Origin: Candidatus Mycalebacterium zealandia
GTDB taxonomy: Bacteria > Desulfobacterota_D > UBA1144 > Nemesobacterales > Mycalebacteriaceae
Length of the DNA: 64,000 nt
Reading direction: 5' to 3'
Assembly: GCA_014075295.1 (NCBI GenBank)
Contig: CP046180.1
Location: 372,001-436,000 of the forward strand
In this document: positions 32,742 through 42,356 of the stretch, in pieces
Layout: each line of letters opens with the position of its first letter
Numbering within the stretch: position 1 is the stretch's first letter
Translations under genes and position numbers: made by a program
Notes under the pieces: model-generated
What the model saw: the letters and a program-made list of their open reading frames with translations, nothing else
What the model was told of the DNA's origin: nothing
Databases searched by the model: none

Positions 32742-34652
32742 ATGAGCGGAGAAAAACCCCATAATGTTATTGTCATAGGCGGCGGGCATGCCGGTTGCGA
32801 AGCCGCGCTCGCGGCGGCGCGCATGGGGCGCAAGACTCTTCTGCTTACAGCCAATATTGACACAATCGGTGTTATGTCGTGCAACCCTTCCATTGGCGGG
32901 GTGGGCAAAGGTCATATCGTCAGGGAAATAGACGCGCTTGGCGGAGAAATGGCAAAAGCCGCCGATGTGAGCGCGATTCAATACAGAACGCTAAATACCC
33001 GCAAGGGCGCAGCGGTGCGCGCAACGCGTTCGCAGGCGGACAGGCAGGTTTACAGGTCTTACATGCGCCAAACGCTTGAAGGGTGCGAAAATCTTGACAT
33101 AAAACAGAGGATGATTGACGGCTTTCTTGTGTCGTCCGGCTCGGTGCGCGGCGTGAAAACAAGCCTCGGCGAAAGTTTTTTCGCGGATTCTGTGGTGGTA
33201 ACCCCAGGGACTTTTCCCAATGGACTAATACACGTTGGAGATGAGAGTTTTTCCTCAGGGCGCGCCGGAGAGGGCGCGGCGATGACGATTTCAAAATCAT
33301 TCAGGGATTTGGGGATTGAAGTGGGAAGGCTCAAAACCGGCACTCCTCCACGCTTTGACGGGAGAACAATCCGCTGGGACGCGCTTCAGGAGCAAAAAGG
33401 GGACGAAAAACCCCGCGCGTTTTCTTTCTCAAATGAGCGCGTGAACTTGAACCAGATGTCGTGCTTTATTACTCACACCAACGAGAAAACGCACGAAGTG
33501 ATAAGAAAAAACCTTTCGCGCTCGCCACTTTATTCAGGCGTCATAAAAGGTGTGGGACCGCGCTACTGTCCGTCCGTTGAAGACAAAATCGTGAAGTTTC
33601 CCGACAAAACACGGCATCAGATTTTCCTTGAGCCGGAAGGGCGGAACACCTATGAGATTTATCCAAATGGTATATCAACCAGTTTGCCGCTTGATGTTCA
33701 GGTAGAGATGGTGAGAACGGTTGAAGGGCTTGAAAATGTGGAGATAATGCGTCCGGGATACGCGGTTGAATACGATTTTATCAACCCGACTCAGTTGAAT
33801 TCGTCGCTTGAGTGTAAATACGCGAGCGGACTGTTCTTCGCAGGGCAGGTGAATGGGACAACGGGTTATGAGGAAGCCGCCGGGCAGGGGATTGTCGCCG
33901 GAATAAACGCCGCGCTTTACTCACGCGGAGACAACACATTTGTTCTTGACCGCTCGGACGCCTACATAGGAATCATGATAGATGATCTTGTTACGAAAGG
34001 GGTTGATGAGCCGTACAGGATGTTCACTTCGCGCGCGGAATACCGTTTGGTCTTGCGCGAAGACAACGCGGACTTGCGCCTTATGGAAAAAGGGCGCGCG
34101 GTGCGGCTTATAAGCGATGAGCGTTACGAGAAACTTATTATGAAAAAAAAGGCGCTTGACAGTGAGTTTGAGCGACTTGAAGCGACAAAAGAGGTTCCCG
34201 GCGGTCGCGCGGACGCCGTACTCAAAAGTTTGAATTCACCCGCGCTTAAAAAACCTCACTCACTTGCCGAGATTCTCAGAAGACCCGGAATCACATACTC
34301 CGAACTTGCTCTTTTTGACCCCCGGTGCGCCGAGATTGCAGGTTCGGACATAGCCGCGCAGGCGGAGATGAGCGTGAAATATGCCGGTTATGTAAAAATG
34401 CAGACCGAACAGTTGAAGCGGTTCAAGCGGTTTGAGAGCATGTCAATTCCCGCCGCTTTTGACTACTCAAAAGTTTCCGGTCTTTCCAGAGAGATTGTCC
34501 AAAAACTGTCAAGTGCCAAACCCGGTTCTCTCGGTCAGGCGGGAAGAGTTTCAGGCGTGACGCCCGCCGCCGTTTCAGTTCTTATGTTGTACTTGAGAAA
34601 AGGAATGAGCCGGGAAAGTCAGGAAATTTCCGCGCCGTCTTCTTCCTCGTAG
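32742..34652 (+). CDS. mnmG: tRNA uridine 5-carboxymethylaminomethyl modification enzyme MnmG
   Basis: 636 residues from MSGEKPHNVIVIGGGHAGCE, the FAD-binding GxGxxG motif. NPSIGGVGKGHIVREIDALGG, GVGPRYCPSVEDK and NGTTGYEEAAGQG are hallmarks of MnmG (GidA). With MnmE it modifies U34 of certain tRNAs. The open frame extends upstream to 32664, but those residues lie before the conserved start. Its 3' end overlaps a small gene on the other strand by 34 nt. Confidence 0.97.
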   Translation: MSGEKPHNVIVIGGGHAGCEAALAAARMGRKTLLLTANIDTIGVMSCNPSIGGVGKGHIVREIDALGGEMAKAADVSAIQYRTLNTRKGAAVRATRSQADRQVYRSYMRQTLEGCENLDIKQRMIDGFLVSSGSVRGVKTSLGESFFADSVVVTPGTFPNGLIHVGDESFSSGRAGEGAAMTISKSFRDLGIEVGRLKTGTPPRFDGRTIRWDALQEQKGDEKPRAFSFSNERVNLNQMSCFITHTNEKTHEVIRKNLSRSPLYSGVIKGVGPRYCPSVEDKIVKFPDKTRHQIFLEPEGRNTYEIYPNGISTSLPLDVQVEMVRTVEGLENVEIMRPGYAVEYDFINPTQLNSSLECKYASGLFFAGQVNGTTGYEEAAGQGIVAGINAALYSRGDNTFVLDRSDAYIGIMIDDLVTKGVDEPYRMFTSRAEYRLVLREDNADLRLMEKGRAVRLISDERYEKLIMKKKALDSEFERLEATKEVPGGRADAVLKSLNSPALKKPHSLAEILRRPGITYSELALFDPRCAEIAGSDIAAQAEMSVKYAGYVKMQTEQLKRFKRFESMSIPAAFDYSKVSGLSREIVQKLSSAKPGSLGQAGRVSGVTPAAVSVLMLYLRKGMSRESQEISAPSSSS

Positions 34653-34792
34653 AGTTCCTCTTCCGGCTCGCCGAGCTCCATGTCGTAGAGTTCCATTTCG
34701 TCAAGTTCATCGTTTCCCGCCAAAGATTGCTCTTCGGGGTCCTCAATCAAACTGACGAGGTCCTTTATTCTTTCATCTTTTGAAAAAGCCAC
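34619..34792 (-). CDS. Small acidic protein, unknown function
   Basis: About 57 residues, strongly acidic at the C-terminus (EPEEELYEEEDGAEIS). GTG 34792 follows GGGGGAGG by 8 nt, so this start is preferred over in-frame ATG 34810 or TTG 34825. It overlaps the mnmG 3' end antisense by 34 nt and lies 72 nt after the DUF255 gene on the same strand. The family is not recognised. The good ribosome site argues for a real gene. Confidence 0.5.
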   Translation of the reverse strand: MAFSKDERIKDLVSLIEDPEEQSLAGNDELDEMELYDMELGEPEEELYEEEDGAEIS

Positions 34793-34864
34793 CTGAATTT
34801 CCTCCCCCATTAATCGGGTAACCAACCCATTTTGACCCCATAATGATTGCGGTCAAAGTAAAAA

Positions 34865-36946
34865 TCAACCTTTTTTTTCGGTTTTTATGTGCTTGCCAAT
34901 AAATTCAGACGCTTCAACCGGTAGCCCGCAAGCGCCATTTTCGCACACATATACCGCCGCCGTTCCGTTCACGGGTTTGCAGTTCACGGCAAATGGCGCG
35001 ATTTTGTCAATCTCTGTGTCGTCCGTTTTTTTGAGCACGGCAGTTCTGTTTGGGTCGTAGATTGTCTCAATATTTCCGGCAACCGTTTTTATCTCGTCTT
35101 CATCGTCGCACGCGATAACAATCTCGGTTGCCGCGCCCGCTTCAAATTCCATCGCGCAGAGTAGCATCGTGTGGGAAGACGGAATTTTTTCAATCGAAAG
35201 TGAGAGCGAGCGAATGGTTTCAAAAGCTGTTTGCGCAAACTCTGGATTGCCCGTAATTCGGGAAATTTTTACAAGATTCATCGCCGCGACCGAATTTCCG
35301 CACGGAACCGCGCCGTCATGAAATTCTTTTTTTCTGACAATCAACTCTTCGGAGTCTTCGGGAGTGAAGAAGAAACCGCCCTTTTGCGGGTCTGAAAACA
35401 GCGTCATCATTTTTTCATTCAGCGTGAGGGCGGTTTTGAGCCGTCCTGTTTCAAACTCCGCTTCATACAACTCCAAAAGCCCCCATACCGTGAACGCGTA
35501 GTCATCCAGATTGGCGCGTATTGCCGCCTCTCCGTCTCTGAATCTGTGAACAAACCCGTCCGCTCCAAGCATTTTGTTTTCAATGAAGTCCGCGGCTTTG
35601 CGGGCGGCCGCCGTGTATCGCGGTTCTGAGAATACTCGTCCCGCTTTGGCAAAAGCGGCTATCATCAATCCGTTCCAGTCAGTGAGGATTTTGTCGTCCT
35701 TGTGCGGGCGCGGGCGTTTTTCCCTTTCCGTGAAAAGTTTTTTTCGTGCCGATTCCAGAGATTGCGCCGCCTGTTCCACGGACATTTCGAACTGCGCCGC
35801 GAGTTCGGAAACCTCACGCGTTAAGTGAGCAATGTTTGTGCCGGGCATTGTTCCGGAAGCCTCGTCGGTAAAGTTGCCGCCGTCCTTAATGTTCAAGGTT
35901 TCCGAGGCAAAAACAGCGTGTTCTCCGGCAATCTTTTTGAATTCCTCATATTCCCACAAATAGAACTTCCCCTCTTCTCCTTCGCTGTCTGCGTCTTCTG
36001 CGCAGAAAAACGCCCCGTCGGGAGAGGTCATATCACGCATTACGTATTCGAGGATTTTTTTCGCGCCGTCCGCGTAAACGCTATTTTTTGTGGCGAGCGC
36101 GAGTTCGGTCAGCGCGAAGGACACAAGCGCCTGGTCGTAAAGCATCTTTTCAAAATGCGGAACGAGCCACCGGCGGTCAGTTGAATAGCGGTGAATTCCG
36201 AAGCCGATGTGGTCGTTTATTCCGCCTTTAAGCATTGCCGTGAGAGTTTTTTCCGCCATTTCAAGCGCTTTTCTCTCTCCGGTTCGTTTCCAATACCGTA
36301 TGAGAAAAATCAGGTTGTGAGGCGAGGGGAATTTGGGAGCGTCTCCAAAGCCGCCAAAATCGGGGTCGAAATTCGCGGCAAGCTGGGCGAAGCCGTTTTT
36401 CAGCATTTCTTCCGCGTTCATTTCCCCTTTCGACTGTATCAGGGTTTGCGCATCTTTAATTGCGCGCGATATTTCGGCGGCTGATTTCTCAATTTCTTCG
36501 CGTCTGGAGCGCCACACTTCATTTATTCGCGGTATGAGTTCAATCATTCCCGCCCGCCCGTATTTGTTGTTTTTCGGAATGTATGTCGCGGCGAAAAACG
36601 GCTTCTTTTCAGGCGTCATCACAACGTTGAGGGGCCATCCGCAATTGCCCTGTGAAATCATCTGGCACACACTCATAAGCACGCCGTCTATGTCCGGTCT
36701 TTCCTCGCGATCAACCTTGATTGACACGAAAGATTCATTCATCTGCGCCGCGACTTCGGTGTCTTCAAAAGACTCTTTTTCCATCACATGGCACCAATGG
36801 CAGGTTGAGTACCCGACCGATACAAGAACCGGCTTGTCTTCCCGCGCCGCTTTTTCAAACGCCTCGTCGCACCATGGATACCAGTCCACCGGATTACCCG
36901 CGTGCTGAAGAAGATAGGGGCTTTTTTCTTTTGAGAGTTTGTTCAT
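34865..36946 (-). CDS. DUF255 thioredoxin-domain protein (YyaL family)
   Basis: 693 residues. The N-terminal thioredoxin-like DUF255 domain starts [21 protein letters not shown] and has a CHWC redox motif in [17 protein letters not shown]. The rest is an alpha/alpha toroid resembling glycosidase or N-acylglucosamine epimerase folds ([25 protein letters not shown]). The family is widespread, from bacteria to human SPATA20, and its function is not established. Length is typical. Confidence 0.92.
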   Translation of the reverse strand: MNKLSKEKSPYLLQHAGNPVDWYPWCDEAFEKAAREDKPVLVSVGYSTCHWCHVMEKESFEDTEVAAQMNESFVSIKVDREERPDIDGVLMSVCQMISQGNCGWPLNVVMTPEKKPFFAATYIPKNNKYGRAGMIELIPRINEVWRSRREEIEKSAAEISRAIKDAQTLIQSKGEMNAEEMLKNGFAQLAANFDPDFGGFGDAPKFPSPHNLIFLIRYWKRTGERKALEMAEKTLTAMLKGGINDHIGFGIHRYSTDRRWLVPHFEKMLYDQALVSFALTELALATKNSVYADGAKKILEYVMRDMTSPDGAFFCAEDADSEGEEGKFYLWEYEEFKKIAGEHAVFASETLNIKDGGNFTDEASGTMPGTNIAHLTREVSELAAQFEMSVEQAAQSLESARKKLFTEREKRPRPHKDDKILTDWNGLMIAAFAKAGRVFSEPRYTAAARKAADFIENKMLGADGFVHRFRDGEAAIRANLDDYAFTVWGLLELYEAEFETGRLKTALTLNEKMMTLFSDPQKGGFFFTPEDSEELIVRKKEFHDGAVPCGNSVAAMNLVKISRITGNPEFAQTAFETIRSLSLSIEKIPSSHTMLLCAMEFEAGAATEIVIACDDEDEIKTVAGNIETIYDPNRTAVLKKTDDTEIDKIAPFAVNCKPVNGTAAVYVCENGACGLPVEASEFIGKHIKTEKKG

Positions 36947-36995
36947 GAGTTTTTTGAGTTCGTACTTATGGTAACATTAAACCGTTTTTTGAGAT

Positions 36996-37397
36996 ATGAG
37001 CGCCGAATCCGGAAAAGTTTACCGTAAGGCGGGCGTGGTTGTCCGCCGGAGTGGAGAGGATGGTGAGGATGAAATTCTTCTCGTGAGCGCGCGCAGGCAT
37101 GCGGGCTCATGGGTTTTTCCGGCGGGAACGGTTGAAGATGGGGAAATTCCCGAACAAACCGCCGTGCGCGAGTGCGCGGAGGAAAGCGGATATGTCGTTA
37201 AAATCGGAGATGAAATCGGCACGGTTACGGTTTCCGAAGGTGAATGGACAAAGAATTTCACCTTTTTCTCCGGAACCGTTACGGCGGAAACGGAAAGCAA
37301 GGAACAGGACAGGCAGGTCAAATGGATTGGCGTTTCCGACCTTGAAAGCGAGATTGTCGCAGTGTTTGCGCCCATCGCCCGGAATGTAAAGCGGTAA
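36996..37397 (+). CDS. NUDIX hydrolase
   Basis: 133 residues with a complete Nudix box: G-TVEDG-E-IPEQTAV-RE-CA-EE-SGY, matching GX5EX7REUXEEXGU. The short beta-sheet domain VVVRRSGEDGEDEILLVSAR resembles diphosphoinositol polyphosphate or Ap4A-type hydrolases. The substrate is not determined. It diverges from the DUF255 gene with a 49-nt gap. Confidence 0.9.
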   Translation: MSAESGKVYRKAGVVVRRSGEDGEDEILLVSARRHAGSWVFPAGTVEDGEIPEQTAVRECAEESGYVVKIGDEIGTVTVSEGEWTKNFTFFSGTVTAETESKEQDRQVKWIGVSDLESEIVAVFAPIARNVKR

Positions 37398-37454
37398 TGT
37401 TTCGCTTTAATGGCGGCTCTCTGTTAGAATTCGTTCCAAAGTCTCCAAACAGGT

Positions 37455-38225
37455 ATGGAAAATTACTCTAAAAACCTTGAAAACCTTGCCAGCAGGTACA
37501 GAAGCCTGCGAATTACGGACAAAGAACCCGTTGATTTCGTGATCAACAATCTTCCGGCGTCCGGAGTTATTCAAGCCACCGATACCGGGTGCGGAGCCGG
37601 ACGATACGCGAAACTTTTTCTTGAGGCATTAGGGGAAAGAGTTTTTCTCAACTGCTTTGACACAAACGAATATATGCTTGATCAGCTCAAGACCTATCTC
37701 ACGGAAGGGGGCTTTTCAAACTTTTCCGCAAAACTCGCGGACGCGAGGGATGTTCCTCTTGAACAATCCTCTGTTGATGCGGTTTTCTGCTTCAACTCAA
37801 TTCATCACATAGGAATTGTCGGGTTTCTGCAAGAGGTTTCAAGAATTCTCAAAACCGGCGGGCGGGTTTTCATCTACACAAGATCAAGAGTCCAGAACGA
37901 CCGTACTGTCTGGGGGCTGCATTTTCCGCTTTTCCGGCGCAAGGAGTCTCGTCTTTATGAACCGGACGAGTTTGAGTTCAAGGTGGAAAAGTTTCCCGAG
38001 TTTGAGATTGAACTGACAAAAACCTTCACTTACGACCGCGTGAATTCGCCCGAAGATCTTGCCGAAAAAGCGTCCGAGAAGGCGTATTCCGCTTTTCTTT
38101 TCTATGAACCTGAAGAGTTTGTCAGGGCGTTTGAAAGATTTCGCGCAAACCTAAAACAGAGTTTTGACGGCGATATTGAATGGGAGGACGGAAAAATAAT
38201 GTATGTCCTCACAAAAACCTCTTAA
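37455..38225 (+). CDS. Class I SAM-dependent methyltransferase
   Basis: 256 residues. Motif I is ATDTGCGAGRYAKLF (residues 41-55), the acidic loop is CFDTNEYML, motif II is LADARDVPL and motif IV is VDAVFCFNSIHHI, with the usual VSRILKTGGRVFIYT after it. The C-terminal third is family-specific. The substrate is unknown. The gene ends 4 nt into znuA on the other strand. Confidence 0.85.
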   Translation: MENYSKNLENLASRYRSLRITDKEPVDFVINNLPASGVIQATDTGCGAGRYAKLFLEALGERVFLNCFDTNEYMLDQLKTYLTEGGFSNFSAKLADARDVPLEQSSVDAVFCFNSIHHIGIVGFLQEVSRILKTGGRVFIYTRSRVQNDRTVWGLHFPLFRRKESRLYEPDEFEFKVEKFPEFEIELTKTFTYDRVNSPEDLAEKASEKAYSAFLFYEPEEFVRAFERFRANLKQSFDGDIEWEDGKIMYVLTKTS

Positions 38226-39106
38226 TTGCTCAGGCAGTTCTTCAGAGAGCGCGCGAGGTTTTCCATCATTTCAAAATAAAGATTCGGGCCGGGTTCAATG
38301 CCCACGCCCAGAGGGTCAAGAAACGCGGTTCTCGCTCCGCTTCCCTCGGCCGCCGCCCGCATCCGTTTCTCACTGTATTGCGGTTCGCTGAAAACGCACA
38401 CTGCCCCGCTTTCGCGGATTTTGGCGCGGATATGTTTCAACCCTGCGGCTGATTGAGGAATTTCTGGATTTTCCGTTATTGAGCCTATCCCGTTCATGCT
38501 GTATTCGCTCTCAAAATAACGGTAGGCATCATGAAAGACGGCGTATGGGATGTCGCTGACGCCAGCAACTTCTTTCCGTATTGTTGCGTCCAGTTTTTTG
38601 AGTTTTTTAATGGTTTCCCGAGCGTTTTTTTTGTAAACATTTCTTTGGCGCGGATTGATTCTTGCCATCCATTTTGCCGCCGTTCTTACAATTTTTTCCG
38701 CATTTTTCGGAGACAGCCACACGTGCGGGTCGTTTTGTCCGGTGCTGTTTTTCAGGAGCGTGATGCCGGAAATTTCCGCGACCTCCGCCTTTGCAACTCC
38801 GGCAGGAAGCGAACGCAAAGGGTTGTGAAGAAAGGTCTCAAGCCCTTTGCTTACAAAAAAAACCGCTTTTGCCTCCGTGATTTTTTTCATCTGAGAGGGT
38901 TTCATACTAAACTCGTGGGGCGACTCGCCCGCAGGAACAATAAGAACCGTTTCGTTCACGCCGTGCGTAACCCCCGATACAAGCGAATGGAGCGGGGCAA
39001 TGCTTGCCGCAACCTGCAAACGCTCATTTGAGAGTGAGTTCGCCGCGGGCGCGAGAACGAGAAAAATCATGGTGAAAACCGCCGATATTTTCAAAAAAAG
39101 CCGCAT
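38222..39106 (-). CDS. znuA: Zinc ABC transporter substrate-binding protein
   Basis: 294 residues with a signal peptide (1 to about 24, ending AANS). Zinc ligands of the cluster A-I family are visible: His in GESPHEFSM, His in NDPHVWLSP, His in VFHDAYRYFE and Asp in FLDPLG. The charged His-rich loop of E. coli ZnuA is missing. It is periplasmic and delivers zinc to ZnuBC. It is transcribed away from zur-znuC-znuB across a shared Zur operator. Confidence 0.94.
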   Translation of the reverse strand: MRLFLKISAVFTMIFLVLAPAANSLSNERLQVAASIAPLHSLVSGVTHGVNETVLIVPAGESPHEFSMKPSQMKKITEAKAVFFVSKGLETFLHNPLRSLPAGVAKAEVAEISGITLLKNSTGQNDPHVWLSPKNAEKIVRTAAKWMARINPRQRNVYKKNARETIKKLKKLDATIRKEVAGVSDIPYAVFHDAYRYFESEYSMNGIGSITENPEIPQSAAGLKHIRAKIRESGAVCVFSEPQYSEKRMRAAAEGSGARTAFLDPLGVGIEPGPNLYFEMMENLARSLKNCLSN

Positions 39107-39120
39107 AATGTTCTCCTTGA

Positions 39121-39152
39121 CAAAAGAATGTTACATTATAACATTACTTTTG
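39121..39152. promoter_or_regulatory. Zur operator between znuA and zur
   Basis: Core AATGTTA-N5-TAACATT (39127-39145), flanked by CAAAAG (39121-39126) and CTTTTG (39147-39152), so the dyad covers about 32 bp. It matches the Fur/Zur family layout of a 7-bp inverted repeat. It lies in the 61-nt divergent region of znuA and zur, and can repress both directions when zinc is replete. Confidence 0.8.
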
Positions 39153-39167
39153 TTGAGCGCAAACTGA

Positions 39168-39632
39168 ATGAAGAACGGATGCAAAAATCATGACCGTTGT
39201 GTCGGAGAAATAACAACCTACGCCGAGCGCGTGTGTTCGGAGCGCGGGGTTGCGCTTACGCCTTTGAGGAAGCGCGTTCTGCGGATAGTTTCGCGCAGTC
39301 ACCGACCCGTGAAGGCTTATAAGGTGCTTTCCGAACTTTCACGCTCCGCGAAGCCGCCCACCGTTTACCGCACCCTTGATTTCCTGATTGAAAACGGTCT
39401 CGTTCACAAACTGTCAAGCATGTCTTCTTACTGCGCGTGTTTTCATCCCTCAAGCGGTCATTCCGAGTGCTTCTTTCTCATCTGCTCGGACTGCGGCGAG
39501 TCAAGGGAATTTTGCGGCTCCGCGCTTTCAAAAGCCGTTGACTCCGCGGTCACCCGCGAGGGTTTCAGCAAGGTGGAGACTGTTCTGGAAGTGCGGGGAA
39601 CCTGTCTTGAGTGCGGGAGAAGAAAAAATTGA
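39168..39632 (+). CDS. zur: Fur-family zinc uptake regulator
   Basis: 154 residues. The winged helix spans about 20-80 (TPLRKRVLRI and PPTVYRTLDFLIENGLVHK). Structural zinc is bound by two Cys pairs, CSDC (106-109) and CLEC near the C-terminus. A His/Cys-rich regulatory region (CACFHPSSGHSECFF) fits zinc sensing rather than iron. The assignment as Zur rests on the znu neighbours and the operator. It overlaps znuC by 4 nt if znuC starts at TTG 39629. Confidence 0.92.
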   Translation: MKNGCKNHDRCVGEITTYAERVCSERGVALTPLRKRVLRIVSRSHRPVKAYKVLSELSRSAKPPTVYRTLDFLIENGLVHKLSSMSSYCACFHPSSGHSECFFLICSDCGESREFCGSALSKAVDSAVTREGFSKVETVLEVRGTCLECGRRKN

Positions 39633-40366
39633 GCGAAGTTTTTATGGAATCGCACGAAGTTTCGTTTTCAAGGGACGGAAATCTGATTCTTCAAGATGTT
39701 TCGCTTGAAATTGCCAAAGGTGATTTTGTGTCTGTTGTCGGTCCCAACGGAGCGGGGAAAACCACTTTGATTAAGGTTCTCACGGGCGTTCTGTCTCCGG
39801 ATTCGGGTGTGTGCGAGCGCGACCCCGGAGTCAAAATCGGCTATATGCCGCAGAGAATTGAGAGGATGGACTACATTCCCATTTCGGCGGGGCGGTTCAT
39901 CGGGCTCGGCGGAGCGGCGCGCCCGGAACTTGAAGAAGCGTGCCGCCGCGCGGGAGTTTCGGGAATTCTGGACAGCGAAATGAGCGCGCTGTCGGGCGGC
40001 GAGATTCAGCGTGTTCTGCTTGCCCGCGCACTTGCGGCGGGTCCGCATCTTCTTGTGCTTGACGAGCCCGCGCAAAATCTTGACGTTTCGGGGCAACTGG
40101 AGTTTTACAAACTCATTGAAGCGATTCACCGCGAGCACGGCGTGGCGGTTTTAATGGTGTCGCATGATCTCCATATGGTTATGGCTTCAACAAAAAAGGT
40201 GGTCTGTCTTTACGGGCATGTGTGTTGCGCGGGCGAGCCGAAAGAGATTGCCAGAGACCCCGAATTTATTTCAATGTTCGGCGAGGACATGGTGCGTCTT
40301 ATGTCCGTTTATTCCCACGCGCATGAGCATACTCATGGGCATCGCATGAAAGGGGGCGCGGAGTGA
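39629..40366 (+). CDS. znuC: Zinc ABC transporter ATP-binding protein
   Basis: About 245 residues. Walker A GPNGAGKTT, signature LSGGEIQRV, Walker B LLVLDEPAQNLD and the switch His in MVSHDLH. The C-terminus is His-rich (HAHEHTHGH), which may bind zinc. The start is uncertain: TTG 39629 has GGGAG upstream and overlaps the zur stop; ATG 39644 and GTG 39611 are in frame. Confidence 0.93.
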   Translation: MSEVFMESHEVSFSRDGNLILQDVSLEIAKGDFVSVVGPNGAGKTTLIKVLTGVLSPDSGVCERDPGVKIGYMPQRIERMDYIPISAGRFIGLGGAARPELEEACRRAGVSGILDSEMSALSGGEIQRVLLARALAAGPHLLVLDEPAQNLDVSGQLEFYKLIEAIHREHGVAVLMVSHDLHMVMASTKKVVCLYGHVCCAGEPKEIARDPEFISMFGEDMVRLMSVYSHAHEHTHGHRMKGGAE

Positions 40367-41178
40367 CGGAACCATTTATCATTCGCGCCGCGCTTGCGGG
40401 AATCGGGGTTGCTCTTGCCGCTGGCATACTCGGCTGTTTTGTCGTTTGGAGAAGAATGGCTTACTTTGGCGACTCTCTTTCTCATTCGGCGCTTGCGGGA
40501 ATTCCACTCGGACTGCTTGCGGGAATGAATCCGGACTACGGGATTTTTGCGGTTGTTATTGTTTTCTCTTTTCTGCTTGCCGTTGTTTTCCGGGGCGGGG
40601 CTATCGCTCCCGACACCGTTCTCGGCATCATCGCCCACGGCTCTCTCGCGGTTGGAATAGTGGCGATTTCTCTGTCCGGAGTTCCGGTTTTCCACCTTCA
40701 TTCAACTCTCTTCGGCGATATTCTGACCGTGGGCGCGCGCGACATCGTGTGGATATACGTCTGTGCCGCCGTGGTCATTGCCGCGCTCGCGCTCAACTGG
40801 GACTCGCTTGTGCTTATGACAATCAGCGACGATTTGGCGAAAGCCGAAGGCGTCAACACATTCCGGCTCGGGTTTCTTCTGATGTTTCTGATGGCGGTTG
40901 TGGTGGCGGTGTCTTTGCGCGCCGTGGGTGTTTTGCTGGTTACTTCAATGCTGATTATTCCCGCCGCCGCCGGGCGGATGTTCGCGCGGTCGCCCGAAAT
41001 GATGGCGGTTTTATCATGCGCGGTTGGAGTCGCGTCCGTTCTGGCGGGAATCTACGGCTCTTTGCTTTACGACACGCCTTCGGGTCCGTCGATCGTTACG
41101 GCGGCCGCAGTGTTTTTTGTCATTTTATTTGCCGGCTCAATCATGTTTGAGCGGGTGTTCAAAAAAAGGAGAATTTAA
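40363..41178 (+). CDS. znuB: Zinc ABC transporter permease
   Basis: 271 residues, ABC-3 type permease with about 8 hydrophobic segments. DSLSHSALAGIPLG near residue 38 is the conserved cytoplasmic motif of the ZnuB/MntB family. GTG 40363 overlaps the znuC stop (GTGA). It carries zinc across the inner membrane. It is followed by a His-rich outer-membrane protein gene with a 1-nt gap. Confidence 0.94.
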   Translation: MTEPFIIRAALAGIGVALAAGILGCFVVWRRMAYFGDSLSHSALAGIPLGLLAGMNPDYGIFAVVIVFSFLLAVVFRGGAIAPDTVLGIIAHGSLAVGIVAISLSGVPVFHLHSTLFGDILTVGARDIVWIYVCAAVVIAALALNWDSLVLMTISDDLAKAEGVNTFRLGFLLMFLMAVVVAVSLRAVGVLLVTSMLIIPAAAGRMFARSPEMMAVLSCAVGVASVLAGIYGSLLYDTPSGPSIVTAAAVFFVILFAGSIMFERVFKKRRI

Positions 41179-41182
41179 GATA

Positions 41183-42352
41183 ATTACCATATTCAAACCG
41201 GTTTTTGCGGGTTTTGTCCTGCTGTGCGTTTTTACTCTTACCGCTTTCGGGGCGGTTCATGTTGACGGGCATTTTGATGTGAGAATTCATATGGACAGGG
41301 TTGTGGAGTCAAACGAGACGAAGGTTTACGAAGCGTATTCCGATTCCCACTTTACCGCCGAACTGTTTTTAGGCAAAGGGTTTTCCATTTCGGCGGAACT
41401 GCTTGTTGAAGGAGAACCCGCCGGGCATCAGCACGAGCATGGAGATGACCAGGTTGATCCGCCGCCCGCAAGCGGGCTTTTTTTCACGGACCACACGGTT
41501 TCTCTGGACGGGTTTGCGCTGAATTTTGCGCGCGGCTTCGGAAACAAAAACGCCGCTTTTTACGGCGGCAAGTTCACGCCGGTTGTCGGTTTGGACGTGC
41601 ATGATTTCCCCGGAGTGTACTCATACCGGGCGATTCACGAATATGAAATAGAGTCGCGCATCGGACTTGGCGGGCTGTTGGGTTTTGACGGCGGCGGACT
41701 GGGCAGGCACGGCATTGATTTTTCAGCCTTTGCCGAGGACACAACAATTTTCAGCAATGGGGAACAGCGTCTGCGCAAGAGAGACGGAGGGGTTTCCAAT
41801 ACGGGAGACCTGTCATCTTTCGCGTTTTCACTCGGAGGCGGGGATTTCTTTCCTCTAAAAGAAGGCTTTTTTGCCGACTGGCTTTCGGGTTTTTCCTACC
41901 GTTTGGGCTACGCACGGCAGGCACAAGGGGTGGGCAACGAAACGGACGAGGGCAGATTTTCTTTTTCAGCGCAGGGTATTTACCAACTCACCGAAAACCT
42001 CTCCGTACGTTCCGTAAACGAATATGTCCGCATCAAAAATCTTGAGGGGCATTCCGGGCATGACCGCTCTCATTACACTTCCGCGGTCGGTTTTGACTGG
42101 AAATTGTGGACGTTCGCGTGTAGCGCGTCTTTAACCGGAAACAAGGGAGCGTCCGAACCCGATGAAAATCTTGACGGCTCGGCTTTCAGCTTTTCCCTGT
42201 CTCGCAAAATAGGAAACGCGAAAATCGGAGCCGGTTACCGGAGGGTAAAAGAGGAAGGGGAACACACGGGCAGGATAGGTGTTCTTTTGAGTTTTGACGG
42301 CGGCTTTTCGTCACTTGCCCCCGGCGCGTCGCACGACGGACATGTTCATTAA
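41183..42352 (+). CDS. His-rich outer-membrane beta-barrel protein of the zinc operon, non-canonical start
   Basis: About 390 residues. A signal peptide (FKPVFAGFVLLCVFTLTAFG) is followed by alternating strands typical of porin-like barrels. A His/Asp loop (GHQHEHGDD) lies near residue 80, and the protein ends SHDGHVH. No ATG, GTG or TTG occurs in frame between the znuB stop and the signal peptide. AAGGAG (41166-41171) is followed by ATA at 41180 and ATT at 41183, suggesting an AUU or AUA start. The nearest in-frame ATG (41024) lies inside znuB. Probably under Zur. Zinc binding or outer-membrane uptake is inferred from His content and context. Confidence 0.75.
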   Translation: MTIFKPVFAGFVLLCVFTLTAFGAVHVDGHFDVRIHMDRVVESNETKVYEAYSDSHFTAELFLGKGFSISAELLVEGEPAGHQHEHGDDQVDPPPASGLFFTDHTVSLDGFALNFARGFGNKNAAFYGGKFTPVVGLDVHDFPGVYSYRAIHEYEIESRIGLGGLLGFDGGGLGRHGIDFSAFAEDTTIFSNGEQRLRKRDGGVSNTGDLSSFAFSLGGGDFFPLKEGFFADWLSGFSYRLGYARQAQGVGNETDEGRFSFSAQGIYQLTENLSVRSVNEYVRIKNLEGHSGHDRSHYTSAVGFDWKLWTFACSASLTGNKGASEPDENLDGSAFSFSLSRKIGNAKIGAGYRRVKEEGEHTGRIGVLLSFDGGFSSLAPGASHDGHVH

Positions 42353-42356
42353 TTCC

